Assembly (NCBI GenBank): GCA_016218545.1
Contig: JACRDQ010000038.1
Location: 130,986-194,985 of the forward strand
DNA length: 64,000 bases
Reading direction: 5' to 3'
Source: Elusimicrobiota bacterium
GTDB lineage: Bacteria > Elusimicrobiota > Elusimicrobia > UBA1565 > UBA9628
Below are positions 1 through 8,344 of this stretch, piece by piece. A program made the position numbers and the translations under genes. Below the pieces are notes generated by a model that saw nothing but the letters and a program-made list of their open reading frames with translations, was not told the origin of the DNA and made no database searches. Position 1 is the stretch's first letter; every line of letters begins with the position of its first letter.

Positions 1-121
1 TCCAGCCGATGACGGGCGCGCCCTCGGCTTTGCAGGCGGCCTCGCCGAACGCAGCGGCCGTGGGCTTGGTCTCCACGGACTTGGGCGCCGGGGGCGCTGC
101 AACATGGACCGGTTGCACCAC
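1..121 (-). CDS. Partial ORF running off the left edge, unknown product
   Basis: An open minus-strand frame runs from a possible GTG start at 121 to the window edge, about 40 codons. An in-frame stop lies at 149-151, so it cannot extend further upstream. Third codon positions are strongly G/C, as in the real genes here, while competing frames look poorer. The visible N-terminal part is Ala/Pro-rich and has no clear signal peptide or motif. I do not recognise the family. The start is uncertain because no convincing ribosome binding site precedes it. Confidence 0.35.
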   Translation of the reverse strand, partial: MVQPVHVAAPPAPKSVETKPTAAAFGEAACKAEGAPVIGW

Positions 122-252
122 AAACTCGGCGAAAGCGTGCGTTCGCGGCTAGCGGCGGCCATTGATAGCCTTCCCGCCGGGCGGCCCGAGCCCTGGCGCC
201 GCCCGTGACGCCGGCGGAACGGCCGGAAAGCTCTCCATGACGATCCGACGTG

Positions 253-2364
253 CTACAAACGCAACCGGATGTTGAGCCGGAACTTCTCGAGGACGTAGAA
301 GAAGCGCGCGTAGACCAACATCTGCGCGCCTCCGGCCTCCAGAGTCTCGTCGGGCCGGAGGGAAACGGACTCCAGCGCCATGTCCTGGGGCACGATGACG
401 ACATAGGTCCTGTTTCCCCACCGGTTCCTTGATTCGTCGACCTCGAAGCAGATGCGGTCCTCGCGCGGCCTCAGCGCGCTGGAGGCGTCGAACTGCGCGG
501 TCATGAAGGCGGTTTCGTGATGCTGGACAGGCCTCGCGCAGGTCACGGCCGCGCTGAAAGGCCAATGGACGCAGGGGGTCCTCTCGAAGTCCGCGTGCAG
601 GATGTTCCCGTCAGCGTCCATGAACGGGGTGCTGGGGACCGAATCGAGCAGGACCCTGGTCCCTTTGATCTCCTCGGGGGACATGTTGTGGCCGGCCCAA
701 AAGACGGACTTCCGGCACTCGCGAGCCGAACGGATGTCGAAGCAGGCCAGATAGCCCGCCCCGACGTTCAAGATGCCGGAGGTGTCGTTGGCGACCCAAG
801 CGGCCCTGATCCTGTCCGCGACGAGTCCGAAGCGCTCCGGCGGGATCTCGGGGTAGAGGCTCGCCGGGATGGCGAAGGACGCCGCCCTCTCCTCGATCCG
901 TTCCACGGATTCCCATTCCCACTGAGGCCCGATCCCCTGCGCCATGGCCAGGTGCCTCTCCGCCTCGGCCTTGTTCCCCCATGAACGGCTGGACAGGTAG
1001 AGCCTGTAGTAGATGCAGGATTTCCAGCTGTCGGGCGCCTTGCTCAGGCCGATGAGGCTGCGCAGATAGTTGTGTCCGGCTTCGCGCTCTCCCCGGTGCA
1101 GGGCGAGCTCGGCGGCGAAGACCTGAAGGAACTCGTTGGCAGGGTCGATCTTCAGCGCTTCGGCCAACTGGTCCTTGGCCTCCTGCAGGCGCTTCAAGCT
1201 CAAGAGCAGGAAGAACATCCCCATGCGAAAATTCACGACCTCCGGCCTGTCGGCGATGAGCTTCCGGAAGAGCTCCAGGGCCTTCTCCGGGTCGGCCATA
1301 ATGCCGTATTGATGCTCGGCCTCGGCGTAGCGCGCGAACACGCTCGCGCCCGGATAGAACCGCGTCCATCTTCTCAGGGACGCCCTGGCCCCCGCATGGT
1401 CTCCCCGCCTCGCGGCGGCATGGTATTCCAGGAGATCCATGTAGGGGTCCTTGGGATTCCGCCTTCTGCACCGCGCCGCGAGTTCGGGATAGGCGGGGTC
1501 CCGGTCCAGATAGGCGAGCACGGCGGGTATCTTGAGTCTGCTCTTGGCATCCTCCTCATCACGGAGCAGCCCGCGCAGCCTTCGAGCGACGGACGACCTC
1601 TCGACCTCGTCGCCGATGTTCCCCGCGCATACCGCGGCCATGAGATGAGCGTCGACGAGCCGCGGATCGAGCTGCACGGCGTCCTTCATGCAGCTCAGCG
1701 CCGCGGAGAAGTCGAATTCCCCGAAATAGGCCTCCAGGCCTTGTCGGAACCGCCGCCGGGCCTCCCGTCGAGCCTTCTCCGAGACCCCCTCGGCCGGCAC
1801 GCCCTCCATCGGCAGGCCGTCTTCAGGAGCCTCGGCGCCGCCCGGAGCGGGCGCATCCAGGACCTTGAAGATCCGCACCTTGTCCGGCACGCCCCTGAAC
1901 TGCCTGCAGCCCACCTCGCGGGAAGGGACTTCCGCCCTGTTCATGGTCAGATAGACCGCCTCAGTGAAGTAGACCTCCCCTGCCTGGGCCGCGCTCTCAA
2001 GGCGCGCCGTGACATTGACGGCGCTGCCGAAGACGTCGCCGTCCTCGGCCACGGAGACCTCGCCGGAATTGACCGCTATCCTGACCTCGATGCGGTCTTC
2101 GACGGCGCAGGCCGAGTTATGCTCCTTGAGGCGCTTCTGGATCGCGGCCCCGCAAAGGACCGCGTTGGTCGGGCTCTCGAAGGTCGCCAAGAACGCGTCT
2201 CCGATGTTCTTGACGAGCCGTCCCTTGAATCGGGTGATGACCGGCAGGACCAGCTTCTCATGCGTCTCGAGGAACTCCGCCAGCTTGTCCCGGGAACGGC
2301 TCGCGGTGCGGGAGGTGAAGCCCTTGATGTCGGTCAGCAGGATGGCGAGGTGTTTGGTGTCCAT
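253..2364 (-). CDS. Class III adenylate/guanylate cyclase with TPR region
   Basis: About 703 residues. The N-terminal 180 residues are a class III nucleotide cyclase domain: the first metal Asp lies in LTDIKGFT, the second in KNIGDAFLATF, and the transition-state Asn and Arg are both present in VNVTARLES, so it should be catalytically competent. Residues of about 220-500 form helical TPR-like repeats (AEALKIDPANEF is typical). The last ~120 residues are a beta-rich tail I do not recognise. I chose the ATG at 2364 because a TGGTATCAT promoter element sits 34 bases upstream, which excludes the longer reading. It is likely cytoplasmic, making cAMP or cGMP and sensing through the TPRs. Substrate preference cannot be read with confidence. 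Confidence 0.85.
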   Translation of the reverse strand: MDTKHLAILLTDIKGFTSRTASRSRDKLAEFLETHEKLVLPVITRFKGRLVKNIGDAFLATFESPTNAVLCGAAIQKRLKEHNSACAVEDRIEVRIAVNSGEVSVAEDGDVFGSAVNVTARLESAAQAGEVYFTEAVYLTMNRAEVPSREVGCRQFRGVPDKVRIFKVLDAPAPGGAEAPEDGLPMEGVPAEGVSEKARREARRRFRQGLEAYFGEFDFSAALSCMKDAVQLDPRLVDAHLMAAVCAGNIGDEVERSSVARRLRGLLRDEEDAKSRLKIPAVLAYLDRDPAYPELAARCRRRNPKDPYMDLLEYHAAARRGDHAGARASLRRWTRFYPGASVFARYAEAEHQYGIMADPEKALELFRKLIADRPEVVNFRMGMFFLLLSLKRLQEAKDQLAEALKIDPANEFLQVFAAELALHRGEREAGHNYLRSLIGLSKAPDSWKSCIYYRLYLSSRSWGNKAEAERHLAMAQGIGPQWEWESVERIEERAASFAIPASLYPEIPPERFGLVADRIRAAWVANDTSGILNVGAGYLACFDIRSARECRKSVFWAGHNMSPEEIKGTRVLLDSVPSTPFMDADGNILHADFERTPCVHWPFSAAVTCARPVQHHETAFMTAQFDASSALRPREDRICFEVDESRNRWGNRTYVVIVPQDMALESVSLRPDETLEAGGAQMLVYARFFYVLEKFRLNIRLRL

Positions 2365-2398
2365 TCGGTGTCCATCGCTCCGATGTGTCTTGGATCGC

Positions 2399-2407
2399 AT
2401 GATACCA
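2399..2407 (-). promoter_or_regulatory. Extended -10 promoter element TGGTATCAT
   Basis: Reads TGGTATCAT on the minus strand, 34 bases upstream of the cyclase start at 2364, and matches the TGNTATMAT pattern seen before many genes here. Confidence 0.6.
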
Positions 2408-2623
2408 TACCGCGCGGCCCGCGCGGACCGGCCCAGGTCGCCCGGCCTTCTCCAGCGCGGAGGGGCCCTCGTCCCCGTCGCGGCCATCCTGGACGACCGG
2501 GAGCCTGGGCGCCTCAGGCCTCCGCCCGGGGAGGGGGACTCCATTGACAGCCTTCCCGCCGGCTGAAGGTCCCAGCCCGCCGCTTCCGAGAAGTAATGAT
2601 TCCTACGTGTCCCTTCTAGTACG

Positions 2624-2959
2624 ATGCTCCCATGCTCACTAGGAGAACGGACCGGCAGGCGCGCATTTTGGACTCATGACGGGAAACTGTGGTCTGGCAT
2701 TCTAGGGTATGAGTACGGTCGGGCGGTCTTTCGGAGACGGCGCCGGGAAAGGGTCTTCGGCCTGCGGGTCAGCGTCATCTCGCCGGAGGACCTGATCCTG
2801 GCGAAATTGCGCTGGGGCGCGGAAAGCGGGTCCCAGAGGCAGCTCGAGGACGCCTGCGGAGTCGCGGAGCTGCAGCAGGGTCGCCTCGACTTCAGCTATC
2901 TCAGGCGCTGGGCGGCCAAGCTGTCCCTTGCGGCTATGCTGGACCGGGTCTTGCCGTAA
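2624..2959 (+). pseudogene. Decayed nucleotidyltransferase-like gene, C-terminal part
   Basis: The last ~65 residues match the C-terminal signature of DUF6036/AbiEii-like nucleotidyltransferase proteins: a V-ISPEDLILAKL segment, then a QLEDACGV segment and a final YL--WA--L tract. The catalytic N-terminal half (GG and D-x-D strand) is missing. A -10-like TACGAT at 2620-2625 is followed six bases later by an ATG at 2632, but that frame ends after 15 codons and is out of register with the conserved part, which suggests deletion and frameshift. I treat it as a remnant; a short expressed protein is possible but less likely. Confidence 0.6.
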
Positions 2960-2965
2960 CGCGGC

Positions 2966-2996
2966 CGATCTCCTGGGTGCGGCACCCAGGAGATCG
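2966..2996. repeat. Perfect 31-base palindrome
   Basis: Two 15-base arms around a single central G, beginning CGATCTCCTGGG and mirrored by CCCAGGAGATCG. It lies just after the nucleotidyltransferase remnant. No T tract follows on the plus strand, so it is not a classical intrinsic terminator. A related but incomplete sequence occurs near 19812-19830. Confidence 0.6.
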
Positions 2997-3075
2997 CCCA
3001 ATATGCTCGTCGTCGCCGTCGCGAATCCCTTCGTGCTCCCTCCAAGATCAGCGTCTCCCAAGGGCCTCGGACTCA

Positions 3076-3084
3076 TGATATCAT
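3076..3084 (+). promoter_or_regulatory. Extended -10 element TGATATCAT
   Basis: TGATATCAT lies 32 bases before the GH3 start. The surrounding GGACTCATGATATCAT string recurs at 19776-19791, in front of another secreted-protein gene. Confidence 0.6.
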
Positions 3085-3116
3085 TGGGCATGCAGCTCCC
3101 GGTGCAAGGAGGGATC

Positions 3117-5315
3117 ATGAAGACCCTGACAGCCGCCGTCCTGACGCTCCTGTGCGCGGGAGGGGCGTTCGCCGCCGAAGGGGTCGAGGACAGGGTGGAG
3201 GACCTGCTGGGCCGCATGACCGTGGAGGAGAAGCTCGGCCAGCTCCAGCAGCTCGACGGCGAGGCCGACGGCCGCTGGCGGCCCGAGCACCTGGTCCTCG
3301 CCCGCAAGGGCAGGCTCGGCTCCACTCTCAACGTGCGCGGCGCCAAGCGCGTCAACGAGCTCCAGAAGGCCGCGGTGGAGGGCTCGCGCCTCAAGATCCC
3401 CATCCTCTTCGCCTTCGACGTCATCCACGGCTACCGCACGGTCTTCCCCATCCCCCTGGCCGAGGCCGCGAGCTTCGACCCGGACGTGGCGCGCGCGAGC
3501 GCCCGGGTCGCGGCCAGGGAGGCCTCGGCCGCCGGCGTGCGCTGGACCTTCGCGCCCATGGTGGACGTCGCCCGCGACAGCCGCTGGGGCCGGGTGGCCG
3601 AGGGCTCGGGCGAGGACCCCTATCTCGGCTCGGCCTTCGCCTTGGCCAGGGTCCAGGGCTTCCAGGGGAGGGACTACTCCGCACCGGAGTCCGTGGCGGC
3701 CTGCGCCAAGCACTGGGCAGCCTACGGCGCCGCCGAGGCCGGGCGGGACTACAACACCACCGACGTATCCGAGACCGCGCTGCGGAACGTCTATTTCCCG
3801 CCCTTCCAGGCCGCGGTGGAGGCCGGGGTCGCGACCTTCATGAGCGCCTTCAACGACTTGAACGGCGTGCCCTCCTCGGCCAACCCCTACACCCTGACCG
3901 GGGTCCTGCGCAAGGAGTGGGGCTTCGGCGGCCTCGTGGTGAGCGACTACACCTCGGTGGCCGAGCTCATCAACCACGGCTTCGCGGCGGACGGCGCCGA
4001 GGCCGCCTCCAAGGCCCTGAACGCGGGCGTGGACATGGAGATGGTCAGCCGTCTCTACAACGAGCACGGCCCCTCGCTCCTCAAGTCCGGGGCCTGGAGC
4101 CCCGCCGCGCTCGACGAGGCGGTGCGCCGGGTCCTGAGGGTCAAGTTCCGCGCCGGGCTCTTCGAGCGCCCCTACGCCGACGAGTCCAGGGAGAAGGTCC
4201 TGCTGGCGCCTGACCATCTCAAAGCCGCGCGGGAGGCCGCGGGCCGCACCATGGTCCTGCTCAAGAACGACGGCGGCGTCCTGCCCCTGCCCGAGGGGTT
4301 GGGCAACATCGCGGTGATCGGGCCCCTGGCGGACGACAAGGCGGCTCTCCTTGGCTCCTGGACCGGGGACGGCAGGGCCGAGGACGCCGTGACCATCCTG
4401 TCCGGCATCCGCGCCGCGGCCGGCCCGAAGACCAAGGTCTCCTATGCCAAGGGCTGCGGCGTCTCGGGAAAGGATGAGGGGGGATTCGCCGAAGCAGCGT
4501 CCGTCGCCGGCAAGGCCGATGCCGTGGTCCTGGTCCTGGGCGAGAGCCCGGACATGAGCGGGGAGGCTGCTTCGCGCTCGGACCTCGGATTGCCTGGCCG
4601 GCAGCTGGAGCTGGCCGCGCTCGTGGCCGGCGCCAACAAGAGGACCGCTGTCGTCCTCCTCAACGGCCGGCCCCTGACCCTGACCGACCTGGCCGCGACC
4701 GTGCCCGCCATCATGGAGGCTTGGCAGCCCGGCACACAGGGAGGCCTGGCCGTGGCGGACGCGCTCTTCGGCGAGGTCAACCCCGGGGCCAAACTCCCGA
4801 TGAGCTTCCCGCGGACCGTGGGCCAGCTCCCGCTCTACTACAACCACAAGAACACGGGGCGGCCGCCGGATGAGGACAACAAGTACTCCTCCAAGTTCCT
4901 GGACGTGCCGGTGACCCCGCTCTATGCCTTCGGCCACGGCCTGAGCTACACGAGCTTCAGGCTCTCGGGCCTGCGCCTGAGCGAGGCCTCCATCCCTCAA
5001 GACGGCAGGCTGACCGTGTCCGTGAGCCTGGAGAACACGGGGCCGCGGGCGGGCGACGAGACCGCCCAGCTCTACGTCCGCGACAAGGCCTCGAGCGTGA
5101 CCAGGCCGGTCCGCGAGCTCAAGGGCTTCGAGCGGGTGACGCTCAAGCCCGGGGAGAAGAAGGACGTCTCCTTCGTCCTCGGGCCGGAGCACCTGGGTTA
5201 CTACCTCGGCGACGGGCGCTTCGGCGTCGAGCCCGGAGCCTTCCAGGTCTTCGTGGGCACCTCGTCGCAGGGAGGCCTCGAGGCCTCCTTCAAGGTCGCG
5301 CCGAAGAAGCGCTGA
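3117..5315 (+). CDS. bglX: GH3 family beta-glucosidase, secreted
   Basis: About 732 residues. A signal peptide (MKTLTAAVLTLLCAGGAFA) is followed by a GH3 TIM-barrel domain, a GH3 C-terminal alpha/beta sandwich and a final fibronectin III-like domain, the BglX layout. The catalytic nucleophile is Asp277 in the VVSDY motif, and the substrate-binding KH of AKHWAAYG is present. Family members hydrolyse terminal beta-linked glucose from oligosaccharides in the periplasm. The ATG at 3117 follows a strong GGAGG site. The stop overlaps the start of the next gene by one base (TGATG), so the two are probably co-translated. Given its GH144-like partner, short beta-1,2-glucans are a plausible substrate (inference). 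Confidence 0.9.
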   Translation: MKTLTAAVLTLLCAGGAFAAEGVEDRVEDLLGRMTVEEKLGQLQQLDGEADGRWRPEHLVLARKGRLGSTLNVRGAKRVNELQKAAVEGSRLKIPILFAFDVIHGYRTVFPIPLAEAASFDPDVARASARVAAREASAAGVRWTFAPMVDVARDSRWGRVAEGSGEDPYLGSAFALARVQGFQGRDYSAPESVAACAKHWAAYGAAEAGRDYNTTDVSETALRNVYFPPFQAAVEAGVATFMSAFNDLNGVPSSANPYTLTGVLRKEWGFGGLVVSDYTSVAELINHGFAADGAEAASKALNAGVDMEMVSRLYNEHGPSLLKSGAWSPAALDEAVRRVLRVKFRAGLFERPYADESREKVLLAPDHLKAAREAAGRTMVLLKNDGGVLPLPEGLGNIAVIGPLADDKAALLGSWTGDGRAEDAVTILSGIRAAAGPKTKVSYAKGCGVSGKDEGGFAEAASVAGKADAVVLVLGESPDMSGEAASRSDLGLPGRQLELAALVAGANKRTAVVLLNGRPLTLTDLAATVPAIMEAWQPGTQGGLAVADALFGEVNPGAKLPMSFPRTVGQLPLYYNHKNTGRPPDEDNKYSSKFLDVPVTPLYAFGHGLSYTSFRLSGLRLSEASIPQDGRLTVSVSLENTGPRAGDETAQLYVRDKASSVTRPVRELKGFERVTLKPGEKKDVSFVLGPEHLGYYLGDGRFGVEPGAFQVFVGTSSQGGLEASFKVAPKKR

Positions 5316-6631
5316 TGCTCGAAGCCGGGCTCATCCTCCTCCTGCCGGCCCTGCCGTCCTCAGCCGGCCTGCCGAAGGACGCGGTCCCGGCCGTGTCCTA
5401 TTCCACCTATTCCCTCACGTCCGCGGACCGCGCCTTCCTTGAGGACCTGGAGAAGCGCTCTTTCCTCTATTTCTGGGAACAGGCCGATCCCTTGACCGGG
5501 CTCGTCAGGGACCGCAGCAGGAGCGACGGCGCGGCCTCGCCCGGCCACGAAAGGGTGGCGAGCGCCGCTGCCACGGGCTTCGGCTTGAGCGCCCTCTGCG
5601 TCGGGGTGCGGCACGGCTGGGTGGAGCCGAAGAAGGCCTTGGAGCGCAGCCGGAGGACCCTGCGCTTCCTGGCCGAGAAGGCCCCGCACAAGCGAGGGTG
5701 GTTCTATCATTGGATGGACATCGGAGACGGGAGCAGGGCCTGGAACTCCGAGATTTCCTCCATCGATACCGCGCTCCTCCTGGCCGGGGTCCTCACGAGC
5801 CGCCAGTGCTTTGCCTACGACCCTGAGATCACCAGCCTTGCCCGGCGCATCTATGAGCGGGTGGACTTCCCCTGGCTCCTGGACCGCAAGACCCTGCTGA
5901 TGCGGCACGGGTGGACGCCTGAGAAAGGGATGCTGACCTCGCTCTGGGACACCTACAGCGAGCACGGCATCCTCAACCTCCTCGCCATCGGGTCTCCGAC
6001 CCACCCCATCCCGGCCAGGGCTTGGAGGGCGTGGAGGAGGGACTGGATGGAGTACGGCGGCATCCGGTACATCAACCCGGGCACCCCGCTCTTCACGCAC
6101 CAGTATTCCCACGCCTGGGTGGATTTTCGGGGCCGCAGGGAGAAGAGGCCTCCCCCTGTGGACTATTTCGCCAACTCCATCCTGGCCACCAGGGCGCATC
6201 GCGCCTTCTGCCTGGAATTGGGGCCCGAGTTCCCGGGCTATTCCGCGGACATCTGGGGCATCACGGCCTCGGACGGGCCCAAGGGCTACGAGGCTTGGGG
6301 GGGACCGCCGAGGCACCCTGACATCGACGGCACGGTCGTGCCCGCCGCGGCGGCAGGCTCCCTCATGTTCGCGCCTGAGTTGACCCTGCCGGCCCTCAGG
6401 GCCATGAGGGAGCGCTTCGGGGGCAGAGTCTACGGCCGCTACGGGTTCGCCGACGCCTTCCACCCGGTCACCGGCTGGGTCGCTCCGGACACCCTGGGCA
6501 TCGACGCGGGCATCACTCTCCTGAGCGGCGAGAACCTCTCGTCCGGGACGGTCTGGGCCTGGTTCATGCGGAACCCGGAGATCGGGTCCGCCATGAAGAA
6601 AGCAGGGCTGGGCTTCCAGCCCAGCCATTGA
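5315..6631 (+). CDS. Glycoamylase-family (GH144-like) beta-1,2-glucanase candidate
   Basis: 438 residues with a short N-terminal signal sequence. The body is the (alpha/alpha)6 Glycoamylase domain (PF10091-type), recognisable from FLYFWEQADP-TGLVRDRS near residue 55, GWFYHWMD near 130, and SLWDTYSEHGILNLLAIGSPTHP and FTHQYSHAWVDFRG further on. This domain defines GH144 endo-beta-1,2-glucanases (SGL), although many annotations call it glucoamylase. It starts on the last base of the upstream GH3 stop codon, so the pair forms one operon. I infer endo- and exo-acting enzymes on one extracellular glucan. Assigning GH144 rather than another PF10091 group needs a sequence search. Confidence 0.8.
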   Translation: MLEAGLILLLPALPSSAGLPKDAVPAVSYSTYSLTSADRAFLEDLEKRSFLYFWEQADPLTGLVRDRSRSDGAASPGHERVASAAATGFGLSALCVGVRHGWVEPKKALERSRRTLRFLAEKAPHKRGWFYHWMDIGDGSRAWNSEISSIDTALLLAGVLTSRQCFAYDPEITSLARRIYERVDFPWLLDRKTLLMRHGWTPEKGMLTSLWDTYSEHGILNLLAIGSPTHPIPARAWRAWRRDWMEYGGIRYINPGTPLFTHQYSHAWVDFRGRREKRPPPVDYFANSILATRAHRAFCLELGPEFPGYSADIWGITASDGPKGYEAWGGPPRHPDIDGTVVPAAAAGSLMFAPELTLPALRAMRERFGGRVYGRYGFADAFHPVTGWVAPDTLGIDAGITLLSGENLSSGTVWAWFMRNPEIGSAMKKAGLGFQPSH

Positions 6632-6655
6632 CTCCCTTCCCGGGCGTTCCGCGCA

Positions 6656-6664
6656 TGCTATCAT
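6656..6664 (+). promoter_or_regulatory. Extended -10 element TGCTATCAT
   Basis: TGCTATCAT 26 bases before the ATG at 6691. It rules out the longer reading from 6628 for the downstream gene. Confidence 0.6.
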
Positions 6665-6690
6665 CTCGGAATGCGGGCACGGAGGCGCTT

Positions 6691-8286
6691 ATGATCCCCG
6701 CCTTTTCCCCTGCGCGCCGGCTTCTCCCCTGGTTCCTCGTGGCCTTGGCGCTCTCCTGGCTGGCCGCGCGTCTCCAGGTCCGCGCGCTGTCTTCGCCCTT
6801 CGATTACGACGAGGTGGCGGAGGCCCACGCGGTCTGGCAGGTCGGGCAGGGCATGAGGCCGTATCGGGATTTCTATCATGACCACGCCCCGTATTCCTGG
6901 CTGGTCTGGGCCCCGGTCCTCAAGGCCTTGCCCGAGGCTTTCGAAAGCCTCGTCCTCCTGCGCCTGGCCGACGTTGCGCTGAGTCTGCTCGCCCTCGGCC
7001 TGCTCATCCTGCTCGTCAGGGACCTCCTCGAGGGAGGCTCCGCGGGCGGGGAGGCGGCCCCTCCAGGCGGAGCAGGACCGCCGCCCCCCGAGAACGGCGG
7101 CTCTTTGGCCGCCGCCGCGGTCGCGGTCGCGGTCATGGCCACCCATCCGTCGTCCATGGCGGTCCTGCACCAGTTCCGCGGGGACCAGCTTTCCCTGGTC
7201 TTCACCCTGCTGGGGCTTCTCGCGCTGGGGTCCGGCGGGGGCGTTCCCTCGGCTCGGAGGTGCGGCGCAGCCGGGCTCTTCCTCATGTCCGGCCTGCTGA
7301 TCACGCCGAAGCTGGTCCTGCTTTGCGCCCTGACGGTCGTCCTGCACGGAGCGCGCCTTCGGACGCAAGGGCCGGGCCTGTGGAGGCCGCGCCTGGCCGG
7401 ACTTCTGGGTGGAGCGGCCCTGGGGTTCTGTCTGTGGAACGCCTGGGCCTTCGCCGCGGGGGTGGATCCGAGTCCATTCTACCGGCTCGCCTTGGCGTAC
7501 CACTGGGCGAACCTGCGCGAGTCCGGCCAGGTGTTCGGGGCCGGCAGGGAGCTCATCGAGGGCTTCGGCGCCGAGCCCGTGTGGCTCGTCGCGCTGGTCG
7601 CGGGCCTGGCCGCGGGGGCCGCCGAGATCCGCGGGAGGGGCGCGGCCCGGGGGGCCACGCTGACCGCGCTCGTCGTCTTCTGCCTCGTCCAGCCGCTGTG
7701 GGTGAAGCTGCCGTGGAAACAGTATCTGTTCTCGGTGTGCCTGTTCTGGAGCGCTCCCCTGGCGGTCTTCCTCCAGCGTGCCGTGAGGGCGCGCAGGCTC
7801 GCGGGCTGGGCGCTGCTGGCCTTGTTCGCGGGGGGCTTCGGGCTCCAGGAGGTCCTGCGTTCGCGCGCCGACGCGGGAGACCAGTCCCTGGCCGAGCACC
7901 TGGCCTGGGGCAACGAGGTCCTTTCCCGATCCATCCCGGGCCGGACCGTGGCGGTCCAGCCGCCCCTTCACCCCGTCTTCCGCCGAGACGCGACCTACTA
8001 CTTCAACCTCGCCTTCATCCCCGCGGGGCGCGGCCCCGGCGCGGCCCTGCGGCGGCCGCCGGCTGGCGCTCCCCGGGCCTCCTACGAGGGGTACATGGAG
8101 CAATTCGAGGCCGCGCCTCCGAGCATCGTCCTGGCCAGCCCCTACTTCACCGACAAGGACTACATGCGGGCCGCCCTCGATTTCGTCCGCGTGCGTCATC
8201 CCAAAGCTTACCGGAGGGAGCGGATCGCCGGGAGGACGGCCTACGTGCGCTCCAGGGGCTGGGACGCGCCCTCCGCCGTCCCCTAG
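6691..8286 (+). CDS. GT-C-like polytopic membrane glycosyltransferase
   Basis: About 531 residues with roughly ten or more hydrophobic segments. Between the first two membrane helices is FDYDEVAEAHAVWQ followed by GMRPYRDFYHDHAPYSW; an acidic first loop of this kind is typical of GT-C glycosyltransferases that use polyprenyl-phosphate sugars (PMT/ArnT-like). The C-terminal ~130 residues are soluble and probably extracytoplasmic. The ATG at 6691 is preceded by GGAGG at good spacing and by a TGCTATCAT element. Acceptor and sugar cannot be told. It follows the glycosidase pair but has its own promoter. Confidence 0.65.
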   Translation: MIPAFSPARRLLPWFLVALALSWLAARLQVRALSSPFDYDEVAEAHAVWQVGQGMRPYRDFYHDHAPYSWLVWAPVLKALPEAFESLVLLRLADVALSLLALGLLILLVRDLLEGGSAGGEAAPPGGAGPPPPENGGSLAAAAVAVAVMATHPSSMAVLHQFRGDQLSLVFTLLGLLALGSGGGVPSARRCGAAGLFLMSGLLITPKLVLLCALTVVLHGARLRTQGPGLWRPRLAGLLGGAALGFCLWNAWAFAAGVDPSPFYRLALAYHWANLRESGQVFGAGRELIEGFGAEPVWLVALVAGLAAGAAEIRGRGAARGATLTALVVFCLVQPLWVKLPWKQYLFSVCLFWSAPLAVFLQRAVRARRLAGWALLALFAGGFGLQEVLRSRADAGDQSLAEHLAWGNEVLSRSIPGRTVAVQPPLHPVFRRDATYYFNLAFIPAGRGPGAALRRPPAGAPRASYEGYMEQFEAAPPSIVLASPYFTDKDYMRAALDFVRVRHPKAYRRERIAGRTAYVRSRGWDAPSAVP

Positions 8287-8313
8287 CGGAGCCGTCGGCC
8301 CGAAGCCCGGATT

Positions 8314-8322
8314 TGGTACGAT
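8314..8322 (+). promoter_or_regulatory. Extended -10 element TGGTACGAT
   Basis: TGGTACGAT 22 bases before the transporter start at 8345, a weaker match to the TGNTATMAT pattern. Confidence 0.45.
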
Positions 8323-8344
8323 GGCACGGTTCGAGGAGAACGTC

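Noticed and set aside
1072..2547. Long plus-strand ORF of 491 codons opposite the cyclase gene
   Set aside because: It is an antisense shadow of the cyclase/TPR gene, with no domain, poor start context and the wrong codon third-position pattern.
3081..5192. 703-codon minus-strand ORF opposite the GH3 gene
   Set aside because: Low-complexity Gly/Ala/Arg/Leu-rich translation opposite a well-supported glycosidase; a GC-rich shadow.
5315..6631. Assignment of the PF10091 gene as a starch-degrading glucoamylase
   Set aside because: The domain name is historical; characterised members with this fold and GH3 neighbours act on beta-1,2-glucan, so I give the GH144-like call with caution.
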